Shown here piece after piece: positions 1 through 5,849 of a stretch of 5,953 nt of DNA. The notes below the pieces were generated by a model. That model was not told where the DNA came from and did no database searches. It worked only from the letters and a program-made list of their open reading frames with translations. The DNA comes from Methanosarcinales archaeon. Lineage in GTDB: Archaea; Halobacteriota; Syntropharchaeia; Alkanophagales; Methanospirareceae. Within the stretch, counting starts at the first letter, position 1. Each line of letters starts with the position of its first letter. The position numbers and the translations under genes are program-made. The stretch covers positions 1 to 5,953 of the forward strand of contig QMVO01000116.1 in NCBI GenBank assembly GCA_003661125.1. Reading direction: 5' to 3'.

Positions 1-1
1 A

Positions 2-106
2 TATTACCAGTACATCGCTTCCGTCTTCGCCACGTGGCGGTTACAGGGAAAAGATGTCTACGACGAACTCAAAAAATTGCTCGTCAATGAGCTTTGTTTG
101 AAATGA
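2..106 (+). CDS. 3' end of an unidentified protein, possibly a transposase (partial)
   Basis: A frame open from the left edge of the window encodes 34 residues and ends at TGA (104-106); the 5' part is outside. The visible tail contains ASVFATWRLQGKDVYDELKK: an aromatic/helical stretch, then a Lys-rich helix and a short charged end. It looks like real coding sequence, since it is an amphipathic helix-like peptide with no low-complexity character, and the other two frames give less plausible peptides. The 'ATW-LQGK-V-EL' pattern recalls the C-terminal ends of some IS66-type transposases, but this rests on memory of the family and is weak. The gene converges on the large minus-strand gene, with about 70 bp between the two stop codons, and the terminator hairpin between them could serve both. 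No terminal inverted repeat is visible after the stop, so an insertion-sequence boundary cannot be drawn. Confidence 0.5.
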   Translation, partial: YYQYIASVFATWRLQGKDVYDELKKLLVNELCLK

Positions 107-120
107 GCTAAACAAATACA

Positions 121-159
121 AAACATAAAATAAAAAATAAAAAGCCGCATTGCGCGGCT
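121..159 (-). terminator. Hairpin/T-tract terminator of the VWA-CARDB gene
   Basis: Read on the minus strand just after the stop codon (177-179), AGCCGC and GCGGCT (143-148 and 154-159) form a perfect 6-bp GC-rich stem with a 5-nt loop. A T-rich tract follows (142 down to 121, TTTTATTTTTTATTTTATG). Archaeal termination needs mainly the T tract; the hairpin may help or protect the 3' end. On the plus strand the same hairpin is followed by CTTTTATATGTTTTTA, so it could also end the convergent partial gene on the left. A nearly identical hairpin lies after the paralogous gene (3451-3467). Confidence 0.75.
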
Positions 160-176
160 CAAACTTTTATATGTTT

Positions 177-3100
177 TTATCCTAGCGTATAATACCTCTT
201 GCAGTTGTTCGCTTCGTTCGTCTCAGCTATTTTACGATTTCCGTCAGCACAGATATTTATATCAAAGCCGGTCTCAGAGAATGTATATGGTGCAAAAGAC
301 TGTGTGCTTGTCTGTCCGGCAGATAAGGATGGGACATCATCCGCTAATATAAGTTTACCCCCGGGATACCACTTCATATAAGTCTTGCTTGCACCCACAG
401 TTCCTTTACCCTGGTTCTTTATAGTATAGTATATCGTTGTGTCTTCCAAAAACTTCGGACCAGTGTATTCATACCATACCTTCGTGATTACTAAATCTGG
501 CTTCTTTAATGTACACGTCCAAGTCTCAGCTTTGCAATTGTTCGCCTCATTGCTCTCTGCCACTTGATCAGCAATATCGGCACAGACTTTTATTTCCGCC
601 TTTTCTCCTGCCGTGCAATCCCAGGTATAATTGAAAGGCTTTAAGTTTATCGCAGCTCCGGGTGCTAACGGACCAACGTAGTCCTTCTTTATATACTTAC
701 CACCGATCCACAATCCCGTATAGCTCGAACCTGCCACTGTATTACCCTGGTTCTTTATCGTATAAAATATGTTCAGCGGTTCACCGACTACGCCAATGCC
801 TGCTATGTCAGGAATCACTAAATCCGGTTTTCTTTCTACACAAGGCACCACGACAGTTGCCCGGTCCTCATCATAAACCACTTCTCCGGTCTTTTCGCAC
901 ACTGCTTTTACTCTCTGAACGTTTATGTCTTCTCCACACTTGACTACGCGGGCATTGAATTTTATTGTTATCGTCTCGCAGGGATTGAGAGGACCTTCAA
1001 AGAACCACATAAGTTCTTTATCATTTATCTCATCCGGCTCACGCTGTTTTCCGTTAACCATTGCATTATTGGCGTATTTCAGGCTTTCCGGCAGTATGTC
1101 TGTAACTTTTATATCGTATAGCGGGCAGCATGTCCCATCGTTGTGGATTTTGCACTGAAAGGTCACTGTGTCATCAACGTGTGCAGTGATCTGTTCGACC
1201 CAAGCTTGCTCAATCGGATCCAAAACCTTCTTCTCCACTTCTATGCTCGGCTTACAGACTTCTTTCACCGGGACGGAGAGTGCGTCAAGCCCGAGGAAGT
1301 TGGTTTTAGGCTCGAAACATCGAATCAAGTCTTCGTTAGTGCAGACTACGCCGTTGCCAATCCGAAGGACGTCACCATCAGTGAAATAGGGCTCTCCATC
1401 GTATAGAATCTCGGTAGAGAAACGGATCCGCTCTCTGTTGCCGCCGCGATCGGCAGTGACGGCATCAAGACCGAAATCAACGCCTCGTCTGGGAATGCCT
1501 GCGGGTACGCTGGGTGGCAGGAGAAGAGCATTGCGTGCTATGATGGTGCCAGTACGCGCAGAAAGCAAATCACCATCGAGGAATAGAGGAGCCTCAGGCG
1601 TAGGGGCAGTACCCTCTGTGGAGAACCAGATGTCAATGTCGTATTCCTCCAGCATAGTTGCCAACCTGTCCGGGTTCTCCCACCATAAGTCACCCGTCAC
1701 TGTTGCATATTCGAGAAAAGCGATGATCTTCTCTTTATCCCCGATGAAGTGTACGGCGTCAAGACCTAGGTCAGCTTTCGGGATATCGAATTTAGCCAGC
1801 AAGGCTATGTTTGGAATCACGGCGCCGTTAGTAGCTAACAAGTCGCCAGCGGTGAACCATCCTTGTGGATCATCCAGTTCGGTACTGAATGCGACTAAAC
1901 GACGTTCCATATCAATGACATCAGCAGCATCCAGTCCGAGATCAATCTCCGTTTGGAATGCAGCCAGCAGTTCTCGGTTGCGGGCGAACACTGTGCAGTC
2001 AGAACAAAGCAGGTCGCCGTCAGAGATAATGGGATTGCCATCCGGCGGCTCGGGACCAAATGTAACGAAATCTTCCTCTGTGGAGAAGAAGACTTTTCTG
2101 ATACCACAGGTAACCTCAAACCGCTCCACTGCACTCCACTCACACACTTTTCCGTACACTGTTACTCCAACAACTCCTGGCTCTCCTTCGCACACAGGAT
2201 CAACAGTGGCGCAATATGCCTTTGTTTTATTATCGTACTTTAGATCGTATCTGTGGCTTGTCCCGTCTGGGCATCGCACGTACATCCACGCTTTTGTATA
2301 TCCCGCACGATAAGGTATAAGCACATTATCCTTGCCGCGCAATTGTACGCACACTTCTAACTTATTGTCTTCACATGCTATCTCATCCCCCACGATACTG
2401 AAGCTGCACCGTATCACACCCGTGATCTCCTCAAGTATAGGCTTTAATGTAACTCCAGCCCTGATAAGGTAGAACTTGCCACCAGTGGCACTTGCTATCT
2501 TCTTCATTGAAGCATCGTCAGGACCGACAACATAAGCTGTTATCCCGTTCCTGGTTAGCGCGGAGATGACTCCACTAAACTTGTTCCCTTCCTGGTTACA
2601 GCAGTGTCCATCGGGATGAGGTGGAGCATCACTTATTAAAATCACTATCTTGCTCGCATCGCCGCCTCTCCACTTTTGATCTTTCACCGTATGCGTCAAC
2701 GCCGCCAATGTAGACTCAGGCAAATCTGCACCACCACTGGCGCTTAAACCACCAATCCACGACTTAAACACCGAAGAACTACTCGTTAAAACTCCCCCAT
2801 TGTAAACCTTGTATGCAAAATCACCCGGGTCACCACAGGCTGTTCCATCACACGTAACCGGGAAGTCCCTGAACTCGGTTAGTCCAAGCCTGAAGTCTAT
2901 ACCGGCAGATGCCAAGCCGTCTGCAAAGTCCTTTGAGATATTCTTCATCTCATCTATTTCATCGTACATGCTACCTGTTGTATCGAACACGAAGACAATG
3001 TCCCCCTTCTTTGTCGAAACGCAATCTAAGTACGTTTGCAATTCTTCACATACCGGAAGTGTTGCAACTGGTGGATAACTAAGCGTTGTAAGAGGAGGTG

Positions 3101-3242
3101 GCACATAGGGTGTTTGCCCTCGATCATCAGTTAACGTAGAATTGGATTCATCCCCTGACCCAGCCATAACTGGCATTGCCGTCAGAACAGACAACAACAA
3201 TATCGCTACTATCGCTATTGCAAATTGTTTTTGTTTTTTCAT
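177..3242 (-). CDS. Secreted VWA / four-repeat / DUF11-like / double-CARDB surface protein
   Basis: A 1021-residue exported protein. Residues 1-27 form a signal peptide: MKKQKQ, hydrophobic core AIAIVAILLLSVL, likely cut after VMA. Residues ~80-275 are a VWA domain: the MIDAS is intact (DTTGS 87-91, with FRDFP, GGADLPES and ISDAPPH at 203-209 in the expected order), so metal-dependent ligand binding is likely. Residues ~276-382 are a Cys-rich beta-type region without a family I can name. Residues 384-660 hold four repeats of the form FSTE...DGDLL...N..L...GLDA. Residues ~668-800 resemble DUF11 (VDDTVTFQCKIHNDG, IKVTDILPESLKY). Residues ~805-905 and ~914-1015 are two CARDB domains (KPDLVI, YTIKNQG, ES/ETNEANNC). 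There is no C-terminal membrane anchor or PGF-type sorting signal, so it is either released or held by partners. The ATG has AGGAGGTGA 12 nt upstream. By my count it has 32 cysteines, which suggests disulfides. A role in adhesion or cell-surface structure is inferred from the domains only. Confidence 0.93.
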   Translation of the reverse strand: MKKQKQFAIAIVAILLLSVLTAMPVMAGSGDESNSTLTDDRGQTPYVPPPLTTLSYPPVATLPVCEELQTYLDCVSTKKGDIVFVFDTTGSMYDEIDEMKNISKDFADGLASAGIDFRLGLTEFRDFPVTCDGTACGDPGDFAYKVYNGGVLTSSSSVFKSWIGGLSASGGADLPESTLAALTHTVKDQKWRGGDASKIVILISDAPPHPDGHCCNQEGNKFSGVISALTRNGITAYVVGPDDASMKKIASATGGKFYLIRAGVTLKPILEEITGVIRCSFSIVGDEIACEDNKLEVCVQLRGKDNVLIPYRAGYTKAWMYVRCPDGTSHRYDLKYDNKTKAYCATVDPVCEGEPGVVGVTVYGKVCEWSAVERFEVTCGIRKVFFSTEEDFVTFGPEPPDGNPIISDGDLLCSDCTVFARNRELLAAFQTEIDLGLDAADVIDMERRLVAFSTELDDPQGWFTAGDLLATNGAVIPNIALLAKFDIPKADLGLDAVHFIGDKEKIIAFLEYATVTGDLWWENPDRLATMLEEYDIDIWFSTEGTAPTPEAPLFLDGDLLSARTGTIIARNALLLPPSVPAGIPRRGVDFGLDAVTADRGGNRERIRFSTEILYDGEPYFTDGDVLRIGNGVVCTNEDLIRCFEPKTNFLGLDALSVPVKEVCKPSIEVEKKVLDPIEQAWVEQITAHVDDTVTFQCKIHNDGTCCPLYDIKVTDILPESLKYANNAMVNGKQREPDEINDKELMWFFEGPLNPCETITIKFNARVVKCGEDINVQRVKAVCEKTGEVVYDEDRATVVVPCVERKPDLVIPDIAGIGVVGEPLNIFYTIKNQGNTVAGSSYTGLWIGGKYIKKDYVGPLAPGAAINLKPFNYTWDCTAGEKAEIKVCADIADQVAESNEANNCKAETWTCTLKKPDLVITKVWYEYTGPKFLEDTTIYYTIKNQGKGTVGASKTYMKWYPGGKLILADDVPSLSAGQTSTQSFAPYTFSETGFDINICADGNRKIAETNEANNCKRYYTLG
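1263..2093 (-). repeat. Four-repeat block, copy 1 (inside the VWA-CARDB gene)
   Basis: This encodes residues 384-660. Repeat starts are FSTEEDF (386), FSTELDD (452), FSTEGTA (540) and FSTEILY (608). Each carries a G-D-L/V-L turn and ends with GLDA. The block aligns with 4418-5251 at DNA level, including a run of 36 identical bases (1553-1588 with 4708-4743), so the duplication is fairly young or kept alike by gene conversion. Confidence 0.9.
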
Positions 3243-3254
3243 TTTTTTCCTTTT

Positions 3255-3263
3255 TCACCTCCT
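3255..3263 (-). promoter_or_regulatory. Shine-Dalgarno site of the VWA-CARDB gene
   Basis: AGGAGGTGA on the minus strand is a full match to the 16S anti-SD. It stands 12 nt before the ATG at 3242, a somewhat long spacing that is exactly repeated in the paralogue. It supports the chosen start. Between it and the gene the leader is almost pure purine (AAAAGGAAAAAA). Confidence 0.85.
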
Positions 3264-3273
3264 AATTTTTATA

Positions 3274-3288
3274 GCGACCAAGAGTCGC
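3274..3288 (-). promoter_or_regulatory. 5'UTR stem-loop at the predicted transcript start
   Basis: GCGAC-TCTTG-GTCGC on the minus strand gives a perfect 5-bp stem with a 5-nt loop. The TATA box is centred near 3313, so with the usual archaeal distance of about 25 nt the transcript starts near 3288, placing this hairpin right at the mRNA 5' end. It lies 10 nt before the Shine-Dalgarno site and is conserved before the paralogue with one loop change. Its function is unknown; 5'-end protection or control of ribosome access are possibilities. Confidence 0.5.
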
Positions 3289-3308
3289 ATATGCTTGAAG
3301 GGTTTTAG

Positions 3309-3325
3309 TATATAAAAGGTTTTCG
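3309..3325 (-). promoter_or_regulatory. Archaeal core promoter (BRE/TATA) of the VWA-CARDB gene
   Basis: On the minus strand CGAAAAC is followed by CTTTTATATA (3318 down to 3309). The latter matches the archaeal TATA consensus TTTATATA, and the A-rich element just upstream is BRE-like. The predicted start of transcription is about 25 nt downstream near 3288, giving a leader of about 45 nt. The same TATA box stands at 5565-5574 before the paralogue. Confidence 0.75.
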
Positions 3326-3331
3326 GTGCAA

Positions 3332-3350
3332 TGTTCATATGTTATGAACA
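3332..3350. promoter_or_regulatory. Perfect inverted repeat, candidate regulator site
   Basis: TGTTCATA-TGT-TATGAACA is two perfect 8-bp arms around a 3-nt spacer. It starts 13 nt upstream of the TATA box of the VWA-CARDB gene. This position and size suit a dimeric regulator, most likely an activator because it does not overlap the TATA box, though this is inference. The half-site TATGAACA occurs again at 3436-3443. The paralogue has no such palindrome in front of its otherwise nearly identical core promoter. Confidence 0.5.
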
Positions 3351-3442
3351 CTGTTAATTTGAGGTGAATTCATGTAATTCCTGAGACAAGAAGAGCTTTA
3401 CAAAAGAACTAAATAAAATGAAGAAAGTCATACTTTATGAAC

Positions 3443-3467
3443 AAAAATAAAGCCGCATTATGCGGCT
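3443..3467 (-). terminator. Hairpin/T-tract terminator of the second surface-protein gene
   Basis: On the minus strand AGCCGCATAATGCGGCT (3467 down to 3451) forms a 6- to 7-bp stem with a tiny loop, followed by TTATTTTTG. It lies about 50 nt after the TAG stop (3518-3520) and separates this gene from the promoter of the next one, so read-through into it should be limited. The stem is the same as in the terminator at 143-159, apart from the loop-proximal bases. Confidence 0.7.
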
Positions 3468-3517
3468 CAATTTTTTATTTTTTATTTGTTGGACATGTTC
3501 TGTGCGCGCTTGCCAGC

Positions 3518-5497
3518 CTATGGTGTATAGTCAAAAGTGAACGCCGTCCAGCTGTACCAGCCGCCAAACCAGATTGGGCGATCGTCGTTAGGTGCGTCGA
3601 ACCTGTTACCTCGGATGGTCCGATCCCAAGTCCAAAGCCGGACTGTGTAGGCGCAGTCATCGATCGATTTAGCCGGTAAGTTATTGATGTCTATCTTGTG
3701 CAGATCAACCATGCCCGGACCCGTTGTGCCTTCAGGGCCAACATTGTCCGTCAGACTGTCATAGTGGTTAATCCGACCGTAATCTTCGATACCCAGTGGA
3801 TCACCGCCGTAGAGCACCAGCTTATACCACCAGAAGTGTGTGTCGTTGAAGTGTCCCTGTACCATCATCGGCATGTCGTCCGGGGTGAACTCACCGCAAA
3901 TAGCACCCTCTTTAGGAGCTACTGCCAGGTTCTCGGGTCGGGTATTGTCGAGCTGGATATAATGGTTATACGACTCTCCGTACTCAATGCCATCACGCCG
4001 ATACTGGAGCCAGACGATATATAGTCCATCCGGATCAGGTGCGGTTAACGAATTCCACATAGTGAGCGGCAGGTCGCTGGTGCAGTCTCGCAGGGCTCGG
4101 TAGTTGGATGCGTTGAACCAGCCATCCGCGTCGGAGTACCAGTGTCGGTCCCCTGTGCACCCACCCATTCCGTCATCTGTGTCCACATGCCAGTTCTGCG
4201 CCGATACAACCTCGATACCATCGATCTCGGACTCAGTACAAGGCCAATCGCTTGCGTTACAGTAGACTACACGGAACTCGTCGACATCGTCCGGGATATA
4301 ACCGTGGATCTGAATCCACTGCCCAAAGGGTTGCTCGATCTCGTAAGCTAAGCCGGAGGCGCTGATTTCGCTGACCGAGACCTGGTTGAAGTGAGTGATC
4401 TGAGGCTTCAGCTCCACCCTAACGGCGAGGGATAATGCATCCAGACCCAATTCATCGGCATTGGGCTCGAAACATCGGACAAGGTCCTCGTTAGTGCAGA
4501 CTAAGCCGTTGTCGAAGAAGAGTACGTCGCCATCAGTGAAGCTGGGTCTCCCTTCGTAGAGAATCTCGGTGGAGAAGTGGATCAGCTCTCTGTTCCCGCT
4601 GCGATCGGCAGTGGCTGCGTCCAAACCGAAGTCCACACCTCGATCAGGAATGCCAGCAGGCACGCTGGATGGCAAGAGGTCAGCGTGAGCAATCACAATC
4701 TTCCCCATACGCGCAGAAAGCAAATCACCATCGAGGAATAGAGAAGCCTCAGGCGTAGGGGCTGTTCCTTCCGTGGAGAACCAGACGTCAATGTCGTACT
4801 CCTTTAGCATGGCAGGCAACCTGTCCGGGTTCTCCCTCCAAAAATCCCTACCCTTCTCTGCTGCATATTCGAGAAAAGCGATGATCTTTCCTTTATCTCC
4901 GATGAAGTGTATGGCGTCCATACCTAGATCTGCTCTTGGGATGTTGAAATTAGCCAGCAAGGCTAAGTTTGGAATTACAGCACCGTTAGTAGCTAATAAG
5001 TCGCCTGATGTGAACCGTCCTTGTGGATCATCCAGTTCGGTACTGAATGCAACTAAGAAGCGTTCCACATCGATGACATCAGCAGCGTCCAAACCGAGAT
5101 CACGTTCCGTTTTGAATATAGCCAGCAGTTTCTGGTTACGAGCAAAGACGACACAGCCAGGACCGAGCAGGTCTCCGTCAGAGATAATGGGATTGCCGTC
5201 TGGCGGTTCTAGACCTTGTGTAATGAACTCTTCTTCAGTGGAGAAGAAGTAAATATCGTGTGTTGGTTTCTCTTCTTTGTATGCCTTTAGAGCCACCACT
5301 TTATCGGTTTGCGCTTTAATGAGATCAGCCACGAAGTTTCCATTTTGGTCCTGCACCCAGTTTTTAAGCTTACCGCCATCCTGCCACTCAACAGGCGTCA
5401 ACGGAGTAGCAGAGACAATGGTGGGTAAACAAGTAAGTGTCACGGTCAAAACAGACAACAACAATATCGCAACCATCGTTTGTTTTTGTTTTTTCAT
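3518..5497 (-). CDS. Secreted four-repeat surface protein, paralogue of the VWA-CARDB protein
   Basis: A 659-residue exported protein. It starts with MKKQKQ and core MVAILLLSVLTVTL, with likely signal peptidase cleavage after IVSA at ~30. Residues ~31-82 are a short linker (TPLTPVEWQDGGKLKNWVQD) in the place where the neighbour carries its VWA domain. Residues 83-360 hold the same four FSTE...DGDLL...GLDA repeats, by eye about four-fifths identical to residues 384-660 of the neighbour. Residues ~361-659 are unlike the neighbour and I do not recognise a family. They are rich in Trp, Tyr and Asp; the segment GHFNDTHFWWYKLVLYGG followed by YTVRLWTWDRTI resembles an Ig-like beta sandwich, and LDNTRPENLAV looks like a domain linker. 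No membrane anchor is seen at the end. The ATG has AGGAGGTGA 12 nt upstream, the same as the neighbour. The stop is TAG. With its own promoter and terminator it is probably monocistronic. Binding or structural activity outside the cell is inference. Confidence 0.92.
   Translation of the reverse strand: MKKQKQTMVAILLLSVLTVTLTCLPTIVSATPLTPVEWQDGGKLKNWVQDQNGNFVADLIKAQTDKVVALKAYKEEKPTHDIYFFSTEEEFITQGLEPPDGNPIISDGDLLGPGCVVFARNQKLLAIFKTERDLGLDAADVIDVERFLVAFSTELDDPQGRFTSGDLLATNGAVIPNLALLANFNIPRADLGMDAIHFIGDKGKIIAFLEYAAEKGRDFWRENPDRLPAMLKEYDIDVWFSTEGTAPTPEASLFLDGDLLSARMGKIVIAHADLLPSSVPAGIPDRGVDFGLDAATADRSGNRELIHFSTEILYEGRPSFTDGDVLFFDNGLVCTNEDLVRCFEPNADELGLDALSLAVRVELKPQITHFNQVSVSEISASGLAYEIEQPFGQWIQIHGYIPDDVDEFRVVYCNASDWPCTESEIDGIEVVSAQNWHVDTDDGMGGCTGDRHWYSDADGWFNASNYRALRDCTSDLPLTMWNSLTAPDPDGLYIVWLQYRRDGIEYGESYNHYIQLDNTRPENLAVAPKEGAICGEFTPDDMPMMVQGHFNDTHFWWYKLVLYGGDPLGIEDYGRINHYDSLTDNVGPEGTTGPGMVDLHKIDINNLPAKSIDDCAYTVRLWTWDRTIRGNRFDAPNDDRPIWFGGWYSWTAFTFDYTP
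4418..5251 (-). repeat. Four-repeat block, copy 2 (inside the second surface-protein gene)
   Basis: This encodes residues 83-360, with repeats beginning FSTEEEF (85), FSTELDD (151), FSTEGTA (240) and FSTEILY (308). It is one codon longer than copy 1. Similarity to copy 1 falls off sharply just beyond each end of the block. Confidence 0.9.
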
Positions 5498-5509
5498 TTT
5501 TTTCCTTTT

Positions 5510-5518
5510 TCACCTCCT
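5510..5518 (-). promoter_or_regulatory. Shine-Dalgarno site of the second surface-protein gene
   Basis: AGGAGGTGA on the minus strand lies 12 nt before the ATG at 5497. Site, spacing and the following purine-rich run are identical to those of the downstream paralogue, and it fixes the start. Confidence 0.85.
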
Positions 5519-5528
5519 AATTTTTATA

Positions 5529-5543
5529 GCGACCAGGAGTCGC
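5529..5543 (-). promoter_or_regulatory. 5'UTR stem-loop at the predicted transcript start (second copy)
   Basis: GCGAC-TCCTG-GTCGC on the minus strand has the same 5-bp stem as the copy at 3274-3288, with one loop base changed. From the TATA box at 5565-5574 the transcript should start near 5543, so the hairpin again forms the very 5' end of the mRNA. Confidence 0.5.
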
Positions 5544-5564
5544 ATATGCTTGAAAGGTTATAGG

Positions 5565-5574
5565 TATATAAAAG
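5565..5574 (-). promoter_or_regulatory. Archaeal TATA box of the second surface-protein gene
   Basis: CTTTTATATA on the minus strand is identical to the TATA box at 3309-3318. The bases upstream (CGCGTACT-like context on this strand, read from 5582) are not A-rich like the BRE of the neighbour and share no similarity with it; homology between the two promoter regions ends at this box. Confidence 0.7.
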
Positions 5575-5598
5575 AGTACGCTTTTATCGCTGAGTCCA

Positions 5599-5667
5599 TA
5601 ACGACCTTCTACAACCCACGATCTTCTCTAACTAAGCACTGGACATAATTTGTCTGGAAGGTCATTA
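5599..5667. repeat. Imperfect inverted repeat in the upstream intergenic stretch
   Basis: TAACGACCTTCTACA (5599-5613) and the reverse complement of 5653-5667 (TAATGACCTTCCAGA) match at 12 of 15 positions, with a 39-nt interval. The 352-bp stretch 5498-5849 otherwise holds only the promoter and leader of the second surface-protein gene. This could be a long hairpin or a remnant of a small mobile element; neither is shown. Confidence 0.4.
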
Positions 5668-5849
5668 CTATGTGTCACGTCGTTGAACATCTTACGGCTA
5701 AGCATCTTTGCTTTATATCGTTTGCCGCAATCCGAGCATAATCTGCTATTGCAGCCCGGCGATTAAAAACGAGGGGGATGAAAGGAGAGACCATCACTTC
5801 TTCCATAAATAAAGCGGGAGGGATATTAAGTTTCAGCCCCCTCCACAAA

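Larger units (their letters stand above)
3225..3318 (-). repeat. Duplicated promoter/leader/start region, copy 1
   Basis: Positions 3225-3280 are identical to 5480-5535 (56 bp). After one mismatch, 3282-3299 again matches exactly, and a one-base length difference precedes the shared TATA box. The block covers the first codons, Shine-Dalgarno, leader hairpin and TATA box. Confidence 0.9.
5480..5574 (-). repeat. Duplicated promoter/leader/start region, copy 2
   Basis: This is the partner of 3225-3318. Upstream of the TATA box (beyond 5574) no similarity to the other copy remains. Confidence 0.9.

Noticed and set aside
1438..2313. Open frame of 291 codons on the plus strand, antisense to the four-repeat block
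   Set aside because: It is Ser/Arg/Pro-rich low-complexity translation lying wholly opposite a well-supported domain-bearing gene. A similar antisense frame appears at 4773-5252 only because the underlying repeat DNA is duplicated. No promoter or Shine-Dalgarno site stands before it.
3225..3256. A5-A7 tracts around the start codon as a phase-variation switch
   Set aside because: The tracts are short and the longest lies in front of the start codon, not in the reading frame. Both paralogues have identical lengths, so there is no sign of slippage.
3366..3380. GAATT-CATGT-AATTC inverted repeat in the intergenic region
   Set aside because: The arms are only 5 bp and AT-rich; such matches are expected by chance in this composition, and it is about 50 bp upstream of the TATA box.
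3410..3450. Short plus-strand frame MKKVILYEQK
   Set aside because: Ten codons with no Shine-Dalgarno site, running into the terminator of the opposite gene.
4773..5252. Open frame of 159 codons on the plus strand opposite the second repeat block
   Set aside because: It is the shadow of the conserved repeat coding sequence, with the same Ser-rich composition as its partner frame and no start signals.
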